Shown here: piece after piece, positions 29,246-37,185 of the stretch
Layout of the letters: every line of letters starts with the position of its first letter
Position numbering within the stretch: position 1 is the stretch's first letter
From: Zopfochytrium polystomum
Lineage: Eukaryota > Chytridiomycota > Chytridiomycetes > Chytridiales > Chytridiaceae
Assembly: GCA_025765615.1 (NCBI GenBank)
Contig: JAIVFJ010000468.1
Coordinates: forward strand, 1-37,185
Direction of reading: 5' to 3'
DNA length: 37,185 bases
Program-made: the position numbers and the translations under genes
The notes under the pieces: generated by a model
Seen by the model: only the letters and a program-made list of their open reading frames with translations
Told to the model about the DNA's origin: nothing
Database searches by the model: none

Positions 29246-31149
29246 TCGACAAGGGCAAAGCCAGTAACAGAGACAGGGGGTGGGGGGTTGAAGAATTGGA
29301 CAGGGAAGTTACGAGGGGTGGGAACTGAGAAAATGAAACCGGTGGTACAGCGATCAAGAACGCAAAGAACAGGGTCCCAAAAGATACGCCAATCAAGGGG
29401 TCCCTCAAGGGAGCCTTGCTGAATCATAGTGCCAATGGGGAAGGAAGGGGATGGGCCAAAAGCTGTGATGACAGAGGAACGAAAACGACGTTGGGAATTG
29501 ACACGCATGCGAACATAAGAAGAGGGGAGGTGAATACGTTCCCAGGAGGCAATGAGGCCAGCAACAGGGGCGCTGTCAAAAGCTTTCTTAATGTCGTTGA
29601 GGAGAAGGTATAAGGGCTGTTTAGTGGAATGGGCAAGGTCAAGGGCGTAGCGTACAAGGTGGAGAGGCGGGTCAGGAGAAGAGCCAGGTAGGGCAGAGAA
29701 GTTGCGACCAAGGAGTACATTGTGAGAGAGGATGGAAGAGATACGAGAAAGACGGATGGATTGAACAACTTTGGCAGCAAGTTCGCAGAGGCTGATTGGA
29801 CGGAGGTTAGTGATGTCACCACCCCACGCAGCTTTCTTGGGTATGGGGAAGATGGAGGAAGATGCCCAAGAGTCTGGGATGTCAAGGAAGAGAAAAGAGC
29901 GAATGATGAGGGAGGAGAAGAATGCAAGAGCATCAGGACCAGCTGCGAGGAGAAGCTCTCTGGAGATTTGGGAGGGGCCAGGGGATTTGTTTGAGGCAAG
30001 AGATGTGAGAGCGTTTTTGACATCGTTGGCAGAAGGGGGCAGCATAACCTTGGAGAAAAGATCTGGGGGGATGTGGGGACGGGGTTGCATCTCAGAGTGA
30101 AATGGAGAGGATGGTGGGAAGGGAGTGAGGGTACGAGGGCGAAACCAGTGTTCAACCTGTTGTTGGCAGATACCAGGGACAAGGTCAGGATCGTGGGTGA
30201 TTGAGGGACCTTCGGCAGTAGTATAGCGAATGTGGTCGATGCTAGAGTTGCTGCGCGTGCGGTTGAGGATGTTGTTGAGGACAGTCTTTATCTTGCCAGA
30301 AGAGAAAAGGTCGTGTCTATGTGTGAGAGCTGTGGCAATGTCCTCCATTTTGTGCTTTTCTGCTGCCTGGCGTTGGGCACGGTAGATGGCCTGGCGATGG
30401 CGGTTGAGGGCGGGGAGTAAAACATCACGATAGTCAGTTGTGTCCAAGAAGCGGGCTTTGTACTGAGAGTGGATGTGGGACAAGAAGGAGTAAGACTGAT
30501 CTGCGCCCCACTCAGATGGGGTCAAAGGAATGGAAGGGAAGATGTTAGCCAGATCATGCGCAGGGTCTTTGGCAAGTGCCCACAGTTTCTCTACTTTCCA
30601 ACGTGCAACAAGGAATGGTTTGGCACGGCAATCTATCTTTGGCGCTACTGAGGAGGTTCCCTTGTGAGGAAGGAACTTTTTGCCAAGCCGAAGCAGTAAC
30701 TCGTGAAATGATGTGGAGAGTGTGTCAAGGTGGCTGACGAGGAGTGATGCACGTTCTGGGGAGGGGTATTGAAAGGGTAGGGATGGAGAATGGAGGAACT
30801 CAAGCTCGGAGGGGAGAAGAATGCTGTCCAAGGCTGCAAGGGCTGCTGAGAGGGGGGCAAGCTCAACTGAGACGGCTGAAGTGTAATTGTCGAGTTGCTC
30901 CTCTGAAGCTTCCAGGGGTTTGATGACCTGCCGGCGCAGAGGGGAGAAGGGAAAAGTGTGGAAGGGGGAGGAAGCAAGAATTATGTTGAAGGGGAGGTGG
31001 TCTGAAGTGTCAGTGAGATGGGGCTCTTCAAGTGGAGAAGAAATGTTAGCTTCAGTGACGTAGTCAAGAGCAGGGGGTGAGAGCCAAATGCTGTCCAAAC
31101 GAGAGGAGTAGGAGCCAGCAGTGTGTGTGTAAGAGGGGAAGTCTGGGTG
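29182..31149 (-). pseudogene. LINE ORF2: endonuclease C-terminus and reverse transcriptase core
   Basis: The beginning (just inside the LTR insertion) encodes SRLDSIWLSP and SDHLPF, the last motifs of an APE-type endonuclease. Reverse transcriptase motifs follow: NKSPGPSQISRELL, FPIPKKAAWGGDITNLRPIS, LNDIKKAFDSAP (motif A Asp, about 29570-29605), QQGSLEGPL (motif B) and ALVDDT (motif C, about 29240-29260). Immediately after motif C the coding continues in another frame. The catalytic Asp residues are present. Confidence 0.85.
31145..31149 (+). repeat. Target-site duplication GGGTG (left)
   Basis: GGGTG precedes the LTR and is repeated at 31468-31472 after it. Confidence 0.85.
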
Positions 31150-31467
31150 TGTTATGAATCACCCTCTGGAAACCTCTGGAACCTTCTAGAACATTCCTTC
31201 ATGGAACCTTCTGGAACCTTGTGGAACCTTCTGGAACCTTCTTTGCTTTCCTGACTTGTCTTGTTGTCATTGGTATCATTGGTATCATTGTATTACTAAT
31301 TGCTCTTTCTGGAACTTTCTTTGAGTCTTGACAAGGAACACTCTCAAAAGGTATAAAAGGGGGATGGGGGACCTGTCCCATCCCTCAAGTGAATTATTGT
31401 TTCCAATACAATCATCACTCCTCTCAGTTCCTTGTCTGCCTTGCCCTGTCCTGCCCTGTTCCTGACA
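31150..31467 (+). mobile_element. Solo LTR (family A), copy 4, nested in the LINE
   Basis: 318 bp with TGTTATGAATC and CCTGACA ends and a GGGTG duplication. It is 10 bp longer than copy 1 because of one extra GGAACCTTCT unit in the GAA/TTC array. It contains no CpG. It interrupts the LINE endonuclease, and the LINE frame is continuous across the insertion once the LTR and one duplication are disregarded, so it inserted after the LINE. Confidence 0.93.
31168..31241 (+). promoter_or_regulatory. Heat-shock-element-like array in LTR copy 4
   Basis: The longest version of the array: about 15 pentamer modules in 5-bp register, including GAAccTTCtaGAAcaTTC and further GAAccTTC pairs downstream. Only a few modules deviate. 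This is inferred heat shock factor binding. Confidence 0.7.
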
Positions 31468-32075
31468 GGGTGCAGGTGTCGAAAGGAATCAACAAAGCCT
31501 TTCAGGGAGAGGGTGGGGAGGAACCCATGGCGGGAAGTAGGTGTGGGGGCTCTGGTGGAGTGGTCAAGGGGGTCAGTGATGGCATTCCAGTCACCAAACC
31601 AGTAGGCTTGGTGGGGTGAGGTGGAGTCAGATGAGGCAAGAGAGTTGCACCATTTTTGCAAGTCAGGGAGTTCCTCAGATTGGGGGTCAGCAGGCCAGTA
31701 AATATTTCGCAGGAGGATGGAGCGTCGAGCAAAAGATAAGGTGAGGGCAATGGCACGAGTTCCAAAGTGCGAGACGTCAGTGATGTGTGGTGCCAGGGAA
31801 GATGAAATGATGAAACCAACGCCAGCGTGACGGGAGGGGGTGGAGGATATGAAGAAACCTTTGTAATTCCTAGTGATGTGACGAATGGAGTGGGTGGCCT
31901 CTGTGTCAGAGCAGCCAGTTTCTTGAATGGCAAGGATGGTGGTTTTGGTGTGATCGAGCCAGTGGAAGATAGATGCAGCCTTGGTGGGGAAGGCACGACG
32001 GATGTTCCAAGTTGCAAAGCGAGGGAGGGGTGGTGGTCTTGGGGGTGGTGTGCAAGACACAGGGCTAGTTGACAT
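31468..32075 (-). pseudogene. LINE ORF2: N-terminal APE endonuclease
   Basis: It starts with an ATG at 32075, a Pro-rich leader, then FATWNIRR (motif with catalytic Asn), AIQETG (catalytic Glu), a GVGFIIS strand and FGDWNAI (catalytic Asp/Asn), followed by the FVDSFRHLHP block. The domain is cut here by the LTR and resumes at 31149. This nuclease nicks the target DNA for target-primed reverse transcription. Confidence 0.88.
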
Positions 32076-32117
32076 AGTTGACTAAGGGGTGCAGGAAGTC
32101 CTGCTAATAATGTCTCT

Positions 32118-32118
<1 letters not shown>

Positions 32119-32153
<35 letters not shown>

Positions 32154-32191
32154 GAGAGATAAGAGTGATATCAATAGCAAAGGGGCTTTCA

Positions 32192-32226
<35 letters not shown>
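32119..32226 (-). repeat. 34-T and 34-A tracts facing each other in the LINE
   Basis: On the + strand 34 T (32119-32152) are followed by a 40-bp spacer and 34 A (32193-32226). The arms are complementary and would form a long A:T hairpin between the ORF1 stop and the ORF2 start. It may affect ORF2 translation or template switching, or it may be an assembly-prone spot. Confidence 0.85.
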
Positions 32227-32228
<2 letters not shown>

Positions 32229-32240
32229 TAAGAATATTGG

Positions 32241-33905
32241 TCAAGTTGAGGCAGTGTTCCTAGTTTTTGAGGCAGTTTTTGGGGCAGGTTTGGGGGCAGG
32301 TTTGGCAGCAGGTTTGGGGACAGGTTTGGGGGCAGTTCTGTTGGGAGGAGTTGAAGAGGAACTGGAGCTTGAGTGTGTGGTGACAGCTGATCGAGCTGGG
32401 ACAGTAGTAGTAGAAGAAGGTTCAGCGGAGGAACGGTCGTCAAGGTCCTCATCAATCGGGTCATTGTATTTCAACCATTCTTCAATTGTCCGGAGGCGAG
32501 AGCTGAGGAGCTGGGTGGTTGTGTCCACTGTCGTGAGGCGGCTGTCCAATTGTGCAGTGAGTGGCTCCAGTGTGGTGACTCGCTGATTTAGGTTGTGGAT
32601 GGCGCCAGCATGGTTTTTGAGTGAAGTATCCACGTTGGCTGCAGCAGCTGCAAGTCTCTGAATGTCGTGGTCCACCTTTGCTAAGCCGTGTTCCAGTGCT
32701 GCAGGGATTGGCTCAAGTTGGGAAAGCTGAGTGGTGAGTTTTTGGATGTCAGTGCGTACTGTTGTCTGATGCTCTTTCAGCTCTGTGCGCAAGGAGGTCT
32801 GTTGTGCGAGAAGCTGTTGCTGGATGTTTTCAAGGACCTTCAAAATTGACTGCAGCTGTGGAGGAGGGACAGGAGGGGGAGCAGGCAGGACAGGTGGGGG
32901 AGTTGTGGTGTCAGGAGGGGCCTGAGCTGTCTGGCTGTTGTCTTTGGAATCTGCTGAAGTGGCTTGGTTAAGGAGGGAGCCAGAGGGGCGGCCAGTTTTG
33001 CAAGATTGAGAGGTATGGTTGGAGTTTCCACAACGGCGACAGCAGGGGAAGGGAGTGAAATCTTCCTTTTGGAGTGGGTGAAATGGGAGTGCACGGCCAT
33101 TGAAGACAACTGATTGGTTAGTTTTTTGCAACATCAATGCGCGGGTTGTAAAAACAAAATGGGCAGACGACGAAAGGCCAGCAGTGCCCTTTGCTGAGTT
33201 GAAGAATCCTGGAATGCGAACTGACGTGCACCCAAACTCATATTGGATGGCCTGAAGGTCATAGATACTTGTGGAGCGACGAATGTTATAAAGGACAGCT
33301 GTGCGTTGCTTTTCATCGCTGATTCGCCGCTGGTTTTCTGCAGAAGGTTCCAGTGGTCGAATAGTGACACCTGCACCCATAATAGTTATGAACTGAGGGG
33401 GATTGTGAGGAGGGCCGTCAAAAAGAACTGTGGCAGATGCGGAGGCAGAAAGCTGGTGGTGTGCAAAATGAATAGCCATTATGGAGCCGCACGAGGATAA
33501 AGCAGAGGTGATTGCATGACGCAGGGAGTCCTTTTGCTCATCAAAGTTCTTTCTAGTAGTTCCAGGAGCCAGGTGTTGGAGTACGAGTTGGTTGGTAGGT
33601 TCGTTGGTGAATTCTGTGGCAGCAGCTGGTAGTCGACAGGTGTAAGAAAATTTAATGTGTGGGGATGTGGTCTGAAGACGGGCAGCCTGTTCGTTTGACA
33701 AAGGATGCAGAAGGCGGAGCGAGTAAGAAGTCTGGTCCTTTGAGAGCAAGGGCCGCTGTCGGATGGTGAGGTCGCAAGTGGAGATAAAGCGTAGGATGTC
33801 AAGTTCAGTGAGTGGGGCAATAGTGGGGTCTGGCTGAGTGGTGATTGTCAATATGTGTTGATCAGCGTGGGTGCCAAAGAACGTGGAGGGAGGTGAGCTG
33901 CTCAT
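32241..33905 (-). CDS. LINE ORF1 (gag-like RNA-binding protein)
   Basis: 554 codons from the ATG at 33905; the frame is open to 34229, but upstream codons are only tandem-repeat translation. An N-terminal region with RRM-like strands is followed by a zinc knuckle CRRCGNSNHTSQSC (CX2CX4HX4C at residues 289-302). A Pro-rich linker, a long Gln/Leu coiled-coil-like segment and a Lys/Pro/Ala-rich basic tail come next. Such proteins coat LINE RNA in the ribonucleoprotein particle. This frame is intact, in contrast to ORF2. Confidence 0.82.
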   Translation of the reverse strand: MSSSPPSTFFGTHADQHILTITTQPDPTIAPLTELDILRFISTCDLTIRQRPLLSKDQTSYSLRLLHPLSNEQAARLQTTSPHIKFSYTCRLPAAATEFTNEPTNQLVLQHLAPGTTRKNFDEQKDSLRHAITSALSSCGSIMAIHFAHHQLSASASATVLFDGPPHNPPQFITIMGAGVTIRPLEPSAENQRRISDEKQRTAVLYNIRRSTSIYDLQAIQYEFGCTSVRIPGFFNSAKGTAGLSSSAHFVFTTRALMLQKTNQSVVFNGRALPFHPLQKEDFTPFPCCRRCGNSNHTSQSCKTGRPSGSLLNQATSADSKDNSQTAQAPPDTTTPPPVLPAPPPVPPPQLQSILKVLENIQQQLLAQQTSLRTELKEHQTTVRTDIQKLTTQLSQLEPIPAALEHGLAKVDHDIQRLAAAAANVDTSLKNHAGAIHNLNQRVTTLEPLTAQLDSRLTTVDTTTQLLSSRLRTIEEWLKYNDPIDEDLDDRSSAEPSSTTTVPARSAVTTHSSSSSSSTPPNRTAPKPVPKPAAKPAPKPAPKTASKTRNTAST

Positions 33906-33979
33906 GAAATAGGGGGGTGCCAATCCCAATTCAGCACAAAGGTTGTGATGTGGTTGCAATGTGGTTGTGGTGGTGAAGG

Positions 33980-34500
33980 AGGAAAGTGATTGCTGGAGGC
34001 AATCTGGCAGCAATCTGAAGTCAATCTGACGATGATCTGACGACAATCGGATGATTATCTGGCAATCTGACAAGAATTGGGCGTTCTGGTAATAATCTGG
34101 AGTCAATCTGGCGACAATCTGATGATGATATGATGATCTGGAGACAATCTGACGAAAATCTGACGTTGACCTGACAATGATGTGACAATCTGACGAAGAT
34201 CTGACGTCAATCTGACGATCTGGAGTCAATCTGATGAAGATCTGATGTCAATCTGATGATCTGGAGTCAATCTGACGTTGACCTGACGATGGTCTGACGA
34301 TCTGATGAAGATCTGACGTCAATCTGGCAGTGGCAAAGCGGTGGGGGGTGGTGGTGGAGGGTTCTGGAGTCAATCTGAAGTCGATCTGATGATGATCTGA
34401 CGATCTGACAACAATCTGATGTTGATCTGACGTTGATCTGGCAGTGGGAAGGCGGTGGAGGGCGGTGGCAAGGTGGTGGGGGGTGGTGGTGGTGGTGGAG
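33980..34500 (-). repeat. Tandem short repeats in the LINE 5' region
   Basis: Dozens of irregular units built on AATCTGACG/ATCTGATG/TCTGGAG (+ strand), with two embedded GTGGTGG-rich blocks (about 34326-34365 and 34440-34502). Read on the - strand they encode repeats such as QIDVRSSSD in one frame. Repetitive 5' regions often carry LINE promoters; this is an inference here. Confidence 0.75.
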
Positions 34501-34535
34501 GGTGCAGTCTTGAGTGTCTCTTGACAAGGTTTGAA

Positions 34536-34550
34536 TGCGATTTTGGCTGC
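34536..34550 (+). repeat. LINE target-site duplication (right)
   Basis: An exact copy of the 15-bp sequence at 25744-25758, marking the 5' end of the LINE. Confidence 0.9.
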
Positions 34551-34601
34551 GAATCCGAGAGCATCTCATAGCCTTCCAAACATGATCACATGTGACAGGT
34601 G

Positions 34602-34660
34602 GAACTGACTGGTTAGCAGCAAGAGGAACAAGACAAACCTGAACCTATTGTGACTGTCAG
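34602..34660 (+). repeat. Dispersed repeat R1, truncated copy 3
   Basis: It matches the first about 59 bp of the R1 copies at 9363 and 19507 and is preceded by AGGTG, as in copy 1. It then diverges. Confidence 0.7.
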
Positions 34661-34684
34661 CGTGATCGGGGCGACGCAGCCCGG

Positions 34685-34793
34685 TGTTGTATTTGAGATT
34701 AGGTTCCTTCCAAGATAAAACCCCTGTTGCCCTCTTCTCTCTTCTATTCTGCGGTCCTGGATCCCAAGGTCAAAGGAGTGAGTATAGTCTGCC
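34685..34793 (+). mobile_element. Putative LTR family B, internally deleted copy
   Basis: It begins TGTTGTATTTGAGATTAGG as in the inverted copy at 20593-20954, keeps about 65 bp of that end, then jumps to the other end (GGTCAAAGGAGTGAG). About 250 bp of the middle is missing. Confidence 0.45.
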
Positions 34794-35090
34794 GGATTTT
34801 GTGAGCCTCAGGGGTTGGGAGTCGGGGCCCAACTGGGTCTATTGTCTGAAACAGTCTTTCAGCTGGTCCAGCTGACCTTGCCCACTTCTGAGACTTGCTG
34901 CAAAGGATTGAGTGTGGCAAAGTTCCTCGGAAGAGATAACAAGTCCAAGTCTGCCTGATAGCACAGTTAAAAGGGGTGCTAGTGAGACGTTTGGCGCCCA
35001 GGACACAAACTAACCAATGCTGTATCGACTTGAGCCAATGATCAGACGGAAAAGTCAGTGGTGACGTAAAGACATGCGAAAGTGCCAGAA
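34794..35090. other. No gene recognised
   Basis: Short non-coding stretch between LTR debris and the tRNA-Pro gene. Confidence 0.35.
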
Positions 35091-35162
35091 GGGGATTTAG
35101 TCTAGTGGTATGATTTCTGCTTTGGGTGCAGGAGGTCCCGGGTTCAATCCCCGGAATCCCCC
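35091..35162 (+). tRNA. tRNA-Pro(TGG)
   Basis: A 72-nt gene with a perfect acceptor stem GGGGATT/AATCCCC, A box TTTAGTCTAGTGGTATG, anticodon arm TCTGC/GCAGG with loop TTTGGGT giving TGG (Pro), and a perfect T stem CCGGG/CCCGG with loop TTCAATC. It has no intron. All arms fold, so it is probably functional. Confidence 0.9.
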
Positions 35163-35562
35163 GGTTGACCACTGTCCCAGGCATTCGAAGACCCAAAGGT
35201 GATGGCTGGCCCCACGCAATAATCGACAAATGGTTGTTTTGTGGCGCCAGGGGACAATGGGGCCCTGAAGCCAGGCAGTCTGCGAGTTGTTTTGCCAGGT
35301 GCAGTGCCAGCACTGGCAGTAGGGATTGGACACCGTTGGAGCCAAAGTAGTGTCAACCAAAAAGGTATCACAGGCGTGCCAGCTCAAGCTCTTGTTGTCA
35401 GAGTCAAACATTTGTGGCCTCCGTCAGCAAATTGGGTTTGGATAAACCTAACCCACTGATTAGAGATTTCTCCAACTGTACCCCAACCGCCATCCTAACT
35501 GGTCCAGTGAAGCGTTTTCTCTGTTATCCTACCCGAAAAATTCCGGTTTGGGTTAGGATTGC
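35163..35562. other. No gene recognised
   Basis: Sequence between the tRNA-Pro and the MITE. No domain or repeat was identified, and short open frames on both strands are not convincing. Confidence 0.35.
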
Positions 35563-35752
35563 GGTTTACTGTCAATTTCATAAACCTTGAGATTTTGAGG
35601 CAGCAAATAAAAGTGTGCTGGAGGGCAAAAAAAACTTTTGACTATTTATTGGAGACAGACCACCCCCTCCTAATCAAAAACTTTTTTCGTTCCCCCCAAA
35701 ACTTTTTTTTTCAGACCCAAAATCTCAAGGTATATGAACTTCGCTGTAAACC
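35563..35752 (+). mobile_element. Fold-back MITE-like element with 35-bp terminal inverted repeats
   Basis: 35563-35597 and 35718-35752 are inverted repeats matching at 30 of 35 positions; both begin GGTTTAC and end CCTTGAGATTTTG. Similarity continues inward in weaker form (both arms carry G-rich then A-rich then CTTTTGA-like sequence), so nearly the whole 190 bp can fold back. There is no coding capacity. A clear target duplication was not seen. The size and structure fit a non-autonomous DNA transposon. Confidence 0.7.
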
Positions 35753-36537
35753 AACAAACCGCCGGGCCTCGGTTGGGAGGCAGAGGCTCAGCCCAGAAGC
35801 CGTTCGCTGAGTCACACATAGCTGGGAGGGCAAAACTAATTGAATTTGACAGCGTAACGCACACAATGATGTGGTGGTCTGCGGCCCCATGGATCAAAAC
35901 CCCAGGAAACCTTAACCAACTCGTACCGCACTCAAATAACCCCCCAAAGGAGTACAAACTGGGGCCAGAGGATCTTGAATAAAAGTGCTGTGCATAATAC
36001 TCCAACATTTTTGGAGACCGGTCAAAATCCCCCTTCCCCCTTTAAATCATTTCATTCCATTTTGTCAATCTCCCACACCTCATGACTTCGTCACTCATAA
36101 ACACGTTGCCAAAGAAGCTTGGCCGTCACACAGGAAAAATAACATTCTTACACCAATGCTCATTGCTTGCCCTGCTCACTTTCAACTTGGTGACCTTGTT
36201 TCTTGTTATTGCTAAGAACTTCCTTTCCCTAGAAACCAAAACCAGTCGCCCTTTCTTCTGACACTTTTTCAGCTCAAATTTTATAAATTCCTTTGCAAAC
36301 GACTGTCCTCCAACTTGGGGCGCCTGTTCACCCTTGCTTTTCCATCCTGACAAAAAACTTTGCATGTACATTTCCCGTTTTCCCAATTCTTTTCTTTTCA
36401 TTTTTTTTTTTTTTTGTGATTCCACTCCCCAGCACTTGAACAATGCAAACAACTCACTCTCAAATTCCTTCTGTTTACCATATCCGCGCTGGCAGTATTT
36501 CTAGGAAAGACCACTCACCCTCACCCCCACCCCTTTT
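35753..36537. other. No gene recognised
   Basis: T-rich tract at 36402-36416. Open frames here have no recognisable domain. Confidence 0.35.
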
Positions 36538-36965
36538 CAAATGAGACTAGGGGATGCCCGTTGACTTATAAGCAATCCTTCCCAAAAAAAAAGAAAAAAA
36601 GAAGATACTGAAGAGTGTGGCAGTCCACAATGAATGTAGTGGACGCCATGTAGAGGGATAGGGGAAAAATGTTTTCGAGTCAGTGGGCAGGAACTCCTTG
36701 AGCCCTTGTGGGGGGACTGATGCCCCTTAACCCCCCCACTCAAAAGAGAGAGGTTGCGGCTGATTTGATAACTTGTCCACCAACAGCCCAATAGCCAGAG
36801 TCATAGACATAGAGGATGGCAGACAACCCGTTTACTGCCCGTTGACTGCCACTCCCAGACTCAGAGACAGGGAGGGAGGTACACCAGACAATCCTTGACT
36901 TCCACTCAGATAAAAAGAACAGCCCATGGACTTCCTTTTGAATTTTGCCACTCTGCAAAGCCTTG
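36538..36965 (-). repeat. Dispersed repeat R3, right copy (inverted)
   Basis: Reverse-complement counterpart of 1070-1502, with the same order of blocks and short indels, including a shorter T tract. Confidence 0.75.
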
Positions 36966-37079
36966 TTTTCTTTGTGTGTTGATTTTGCCACTCTGTTCGA
37001 TTGGGCACAAAGAAAAAAACATTAAACCCACACTGTCCCCCCTACTCCACTATTGCAATTAGAAAACGTTTTACATAGT

Positions 37080-37135
37080 GGACAGAGAGAGAGAGAGTCA
37101 GAGAGACAGAGAGAGAGTCAGAGAAGACCGGAGAG
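37080..37135 (+). repeat. (GA)n-rich simple repeat
   Basis: GAGAGAGAGTCAGAGAGACAG-type purine repeats near the right edge of the window. They resemble the reverse complement of the CTGTCTCTGACTC sequence near 790-830. Confidence 0.6.
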
Positions 37136-37185
37136 AGAGTCTGGGTTGTTGTTTTTTTGAGTCAGGGGGCCTCCTGACCCCCTGA

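Larger units (their letters stand above)
25759..34535 (-). mobile_element. Full-length LINE (non-LTR retrotransposon) with APE endonuclease and RNase H
   Basis: An 8.8-kb element on the - strand, of which 323 bp are a nested solo LTR and its duplicated site. In element order: a 5' region of short tandem repeats, ORF1 (gag-like, CCHC), a spacer with long poly(T)/poly(A), ORF2 with APE-type endonuclease, reverse transcriptase, RNase H and a C-terminal zinc finger, a 3' UTR, and a 21-nt poly(A) tail (poly(T) at 25759-25779). The perfect 15-bp duplication defines both ends and shows target-primed insertion. RNase H plus CCHC ORFs point to the I/Tad1-like part of the LINE tree. ORF2 has several frameshifts, so this copy is not functional as sequenced. 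Confidence 0.92.

Noticed and set aside
33980..34500. CRISPR-like or satellite array
   Set aside because: Units are too short and irregular, there are no unique spacers, and the region is inside the defined LINE 5' end in a eukaryotic genome.

Overview
This is a stretch of eukaryotic nuclear DNA that is poor in genes and rich in transposable elements. The evidence for a eukaryote is spliced coding sequence with short GT-AG introns, tRNA genes with A and B boxes, a non-LTR retrotransposon with a poly(A) tail and target-site duplication (TSD), Ty3/gypsy-type LTRs and piggyBac remnants. Only two host protein genes are convincing, and both are on the + strand: PEX16 (3625-5914, six exons) and a single-exon Qa-SNARE/syntaxin (11622-13166). 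Both are GC-rich and CpG-rich, with homopolymer and acidic inserts. Most transposon DNA is strikingly CpG-poor, which suggests CpG methylation. The species cannot be fixed from sequence alone. A unicellular relative of animals (for example an ichthyosporean) or an early-diverging fungus would fit, and this is inference only.

Layout. 1-2770 is an AT-rich segment unlike the rest. It holds two diverged copies of a small unknown ORF on the - strand and a short + strand ORF resembling the repeat motif of phage and giant-virus tail fibres, and it is interrupted by a dispersed repeat (1070-1502). 2770-13600 is the host-like region with PEX16 and the syntaxin, separated by simple-sequence and unannotated DNA. 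13600-25740 is a patchwork of transposon debris: solo LTRs, one LTR plus broken gag, two piggyBac fragments, a 405-bp dispersed repeat and several tRNA-like genes. 25759-34535 is one complete LINE on the - strand with a perfect 15-bp TSD. It has a gag-like ORF1, and an ORF2 with APE endonuclease, reverse transcriptase, RNase H and zinc finger; ORF2 is broken by frameshifts and by a solo LTR. 34551-37185 holds LTR debris, an intact-looking tRNA-Pro, a 190-bp fold-back MITE and an inverted copy of the repeat near the left end.

The most notable system is the roughly 310-bp LTR family, present four times. Its U3 carries a run of alternating GAA/TTC units at 5-bp spacing, which is the architecture of heat-shock elements. 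Its predicted RNA 5' end is an exact 11-nt complement of the sequence just inside the 5' LTR, which is the arrangement used for self-primed reverse transcription in the Tf1/sushi lineage. Two of the four copies sit about 75-105 bp upstream of tRNA-like genes. The family is almost free of CpG. Together this suggests a stress-responsive, self-priming, possibly Pol III-targeted retrotransposon.
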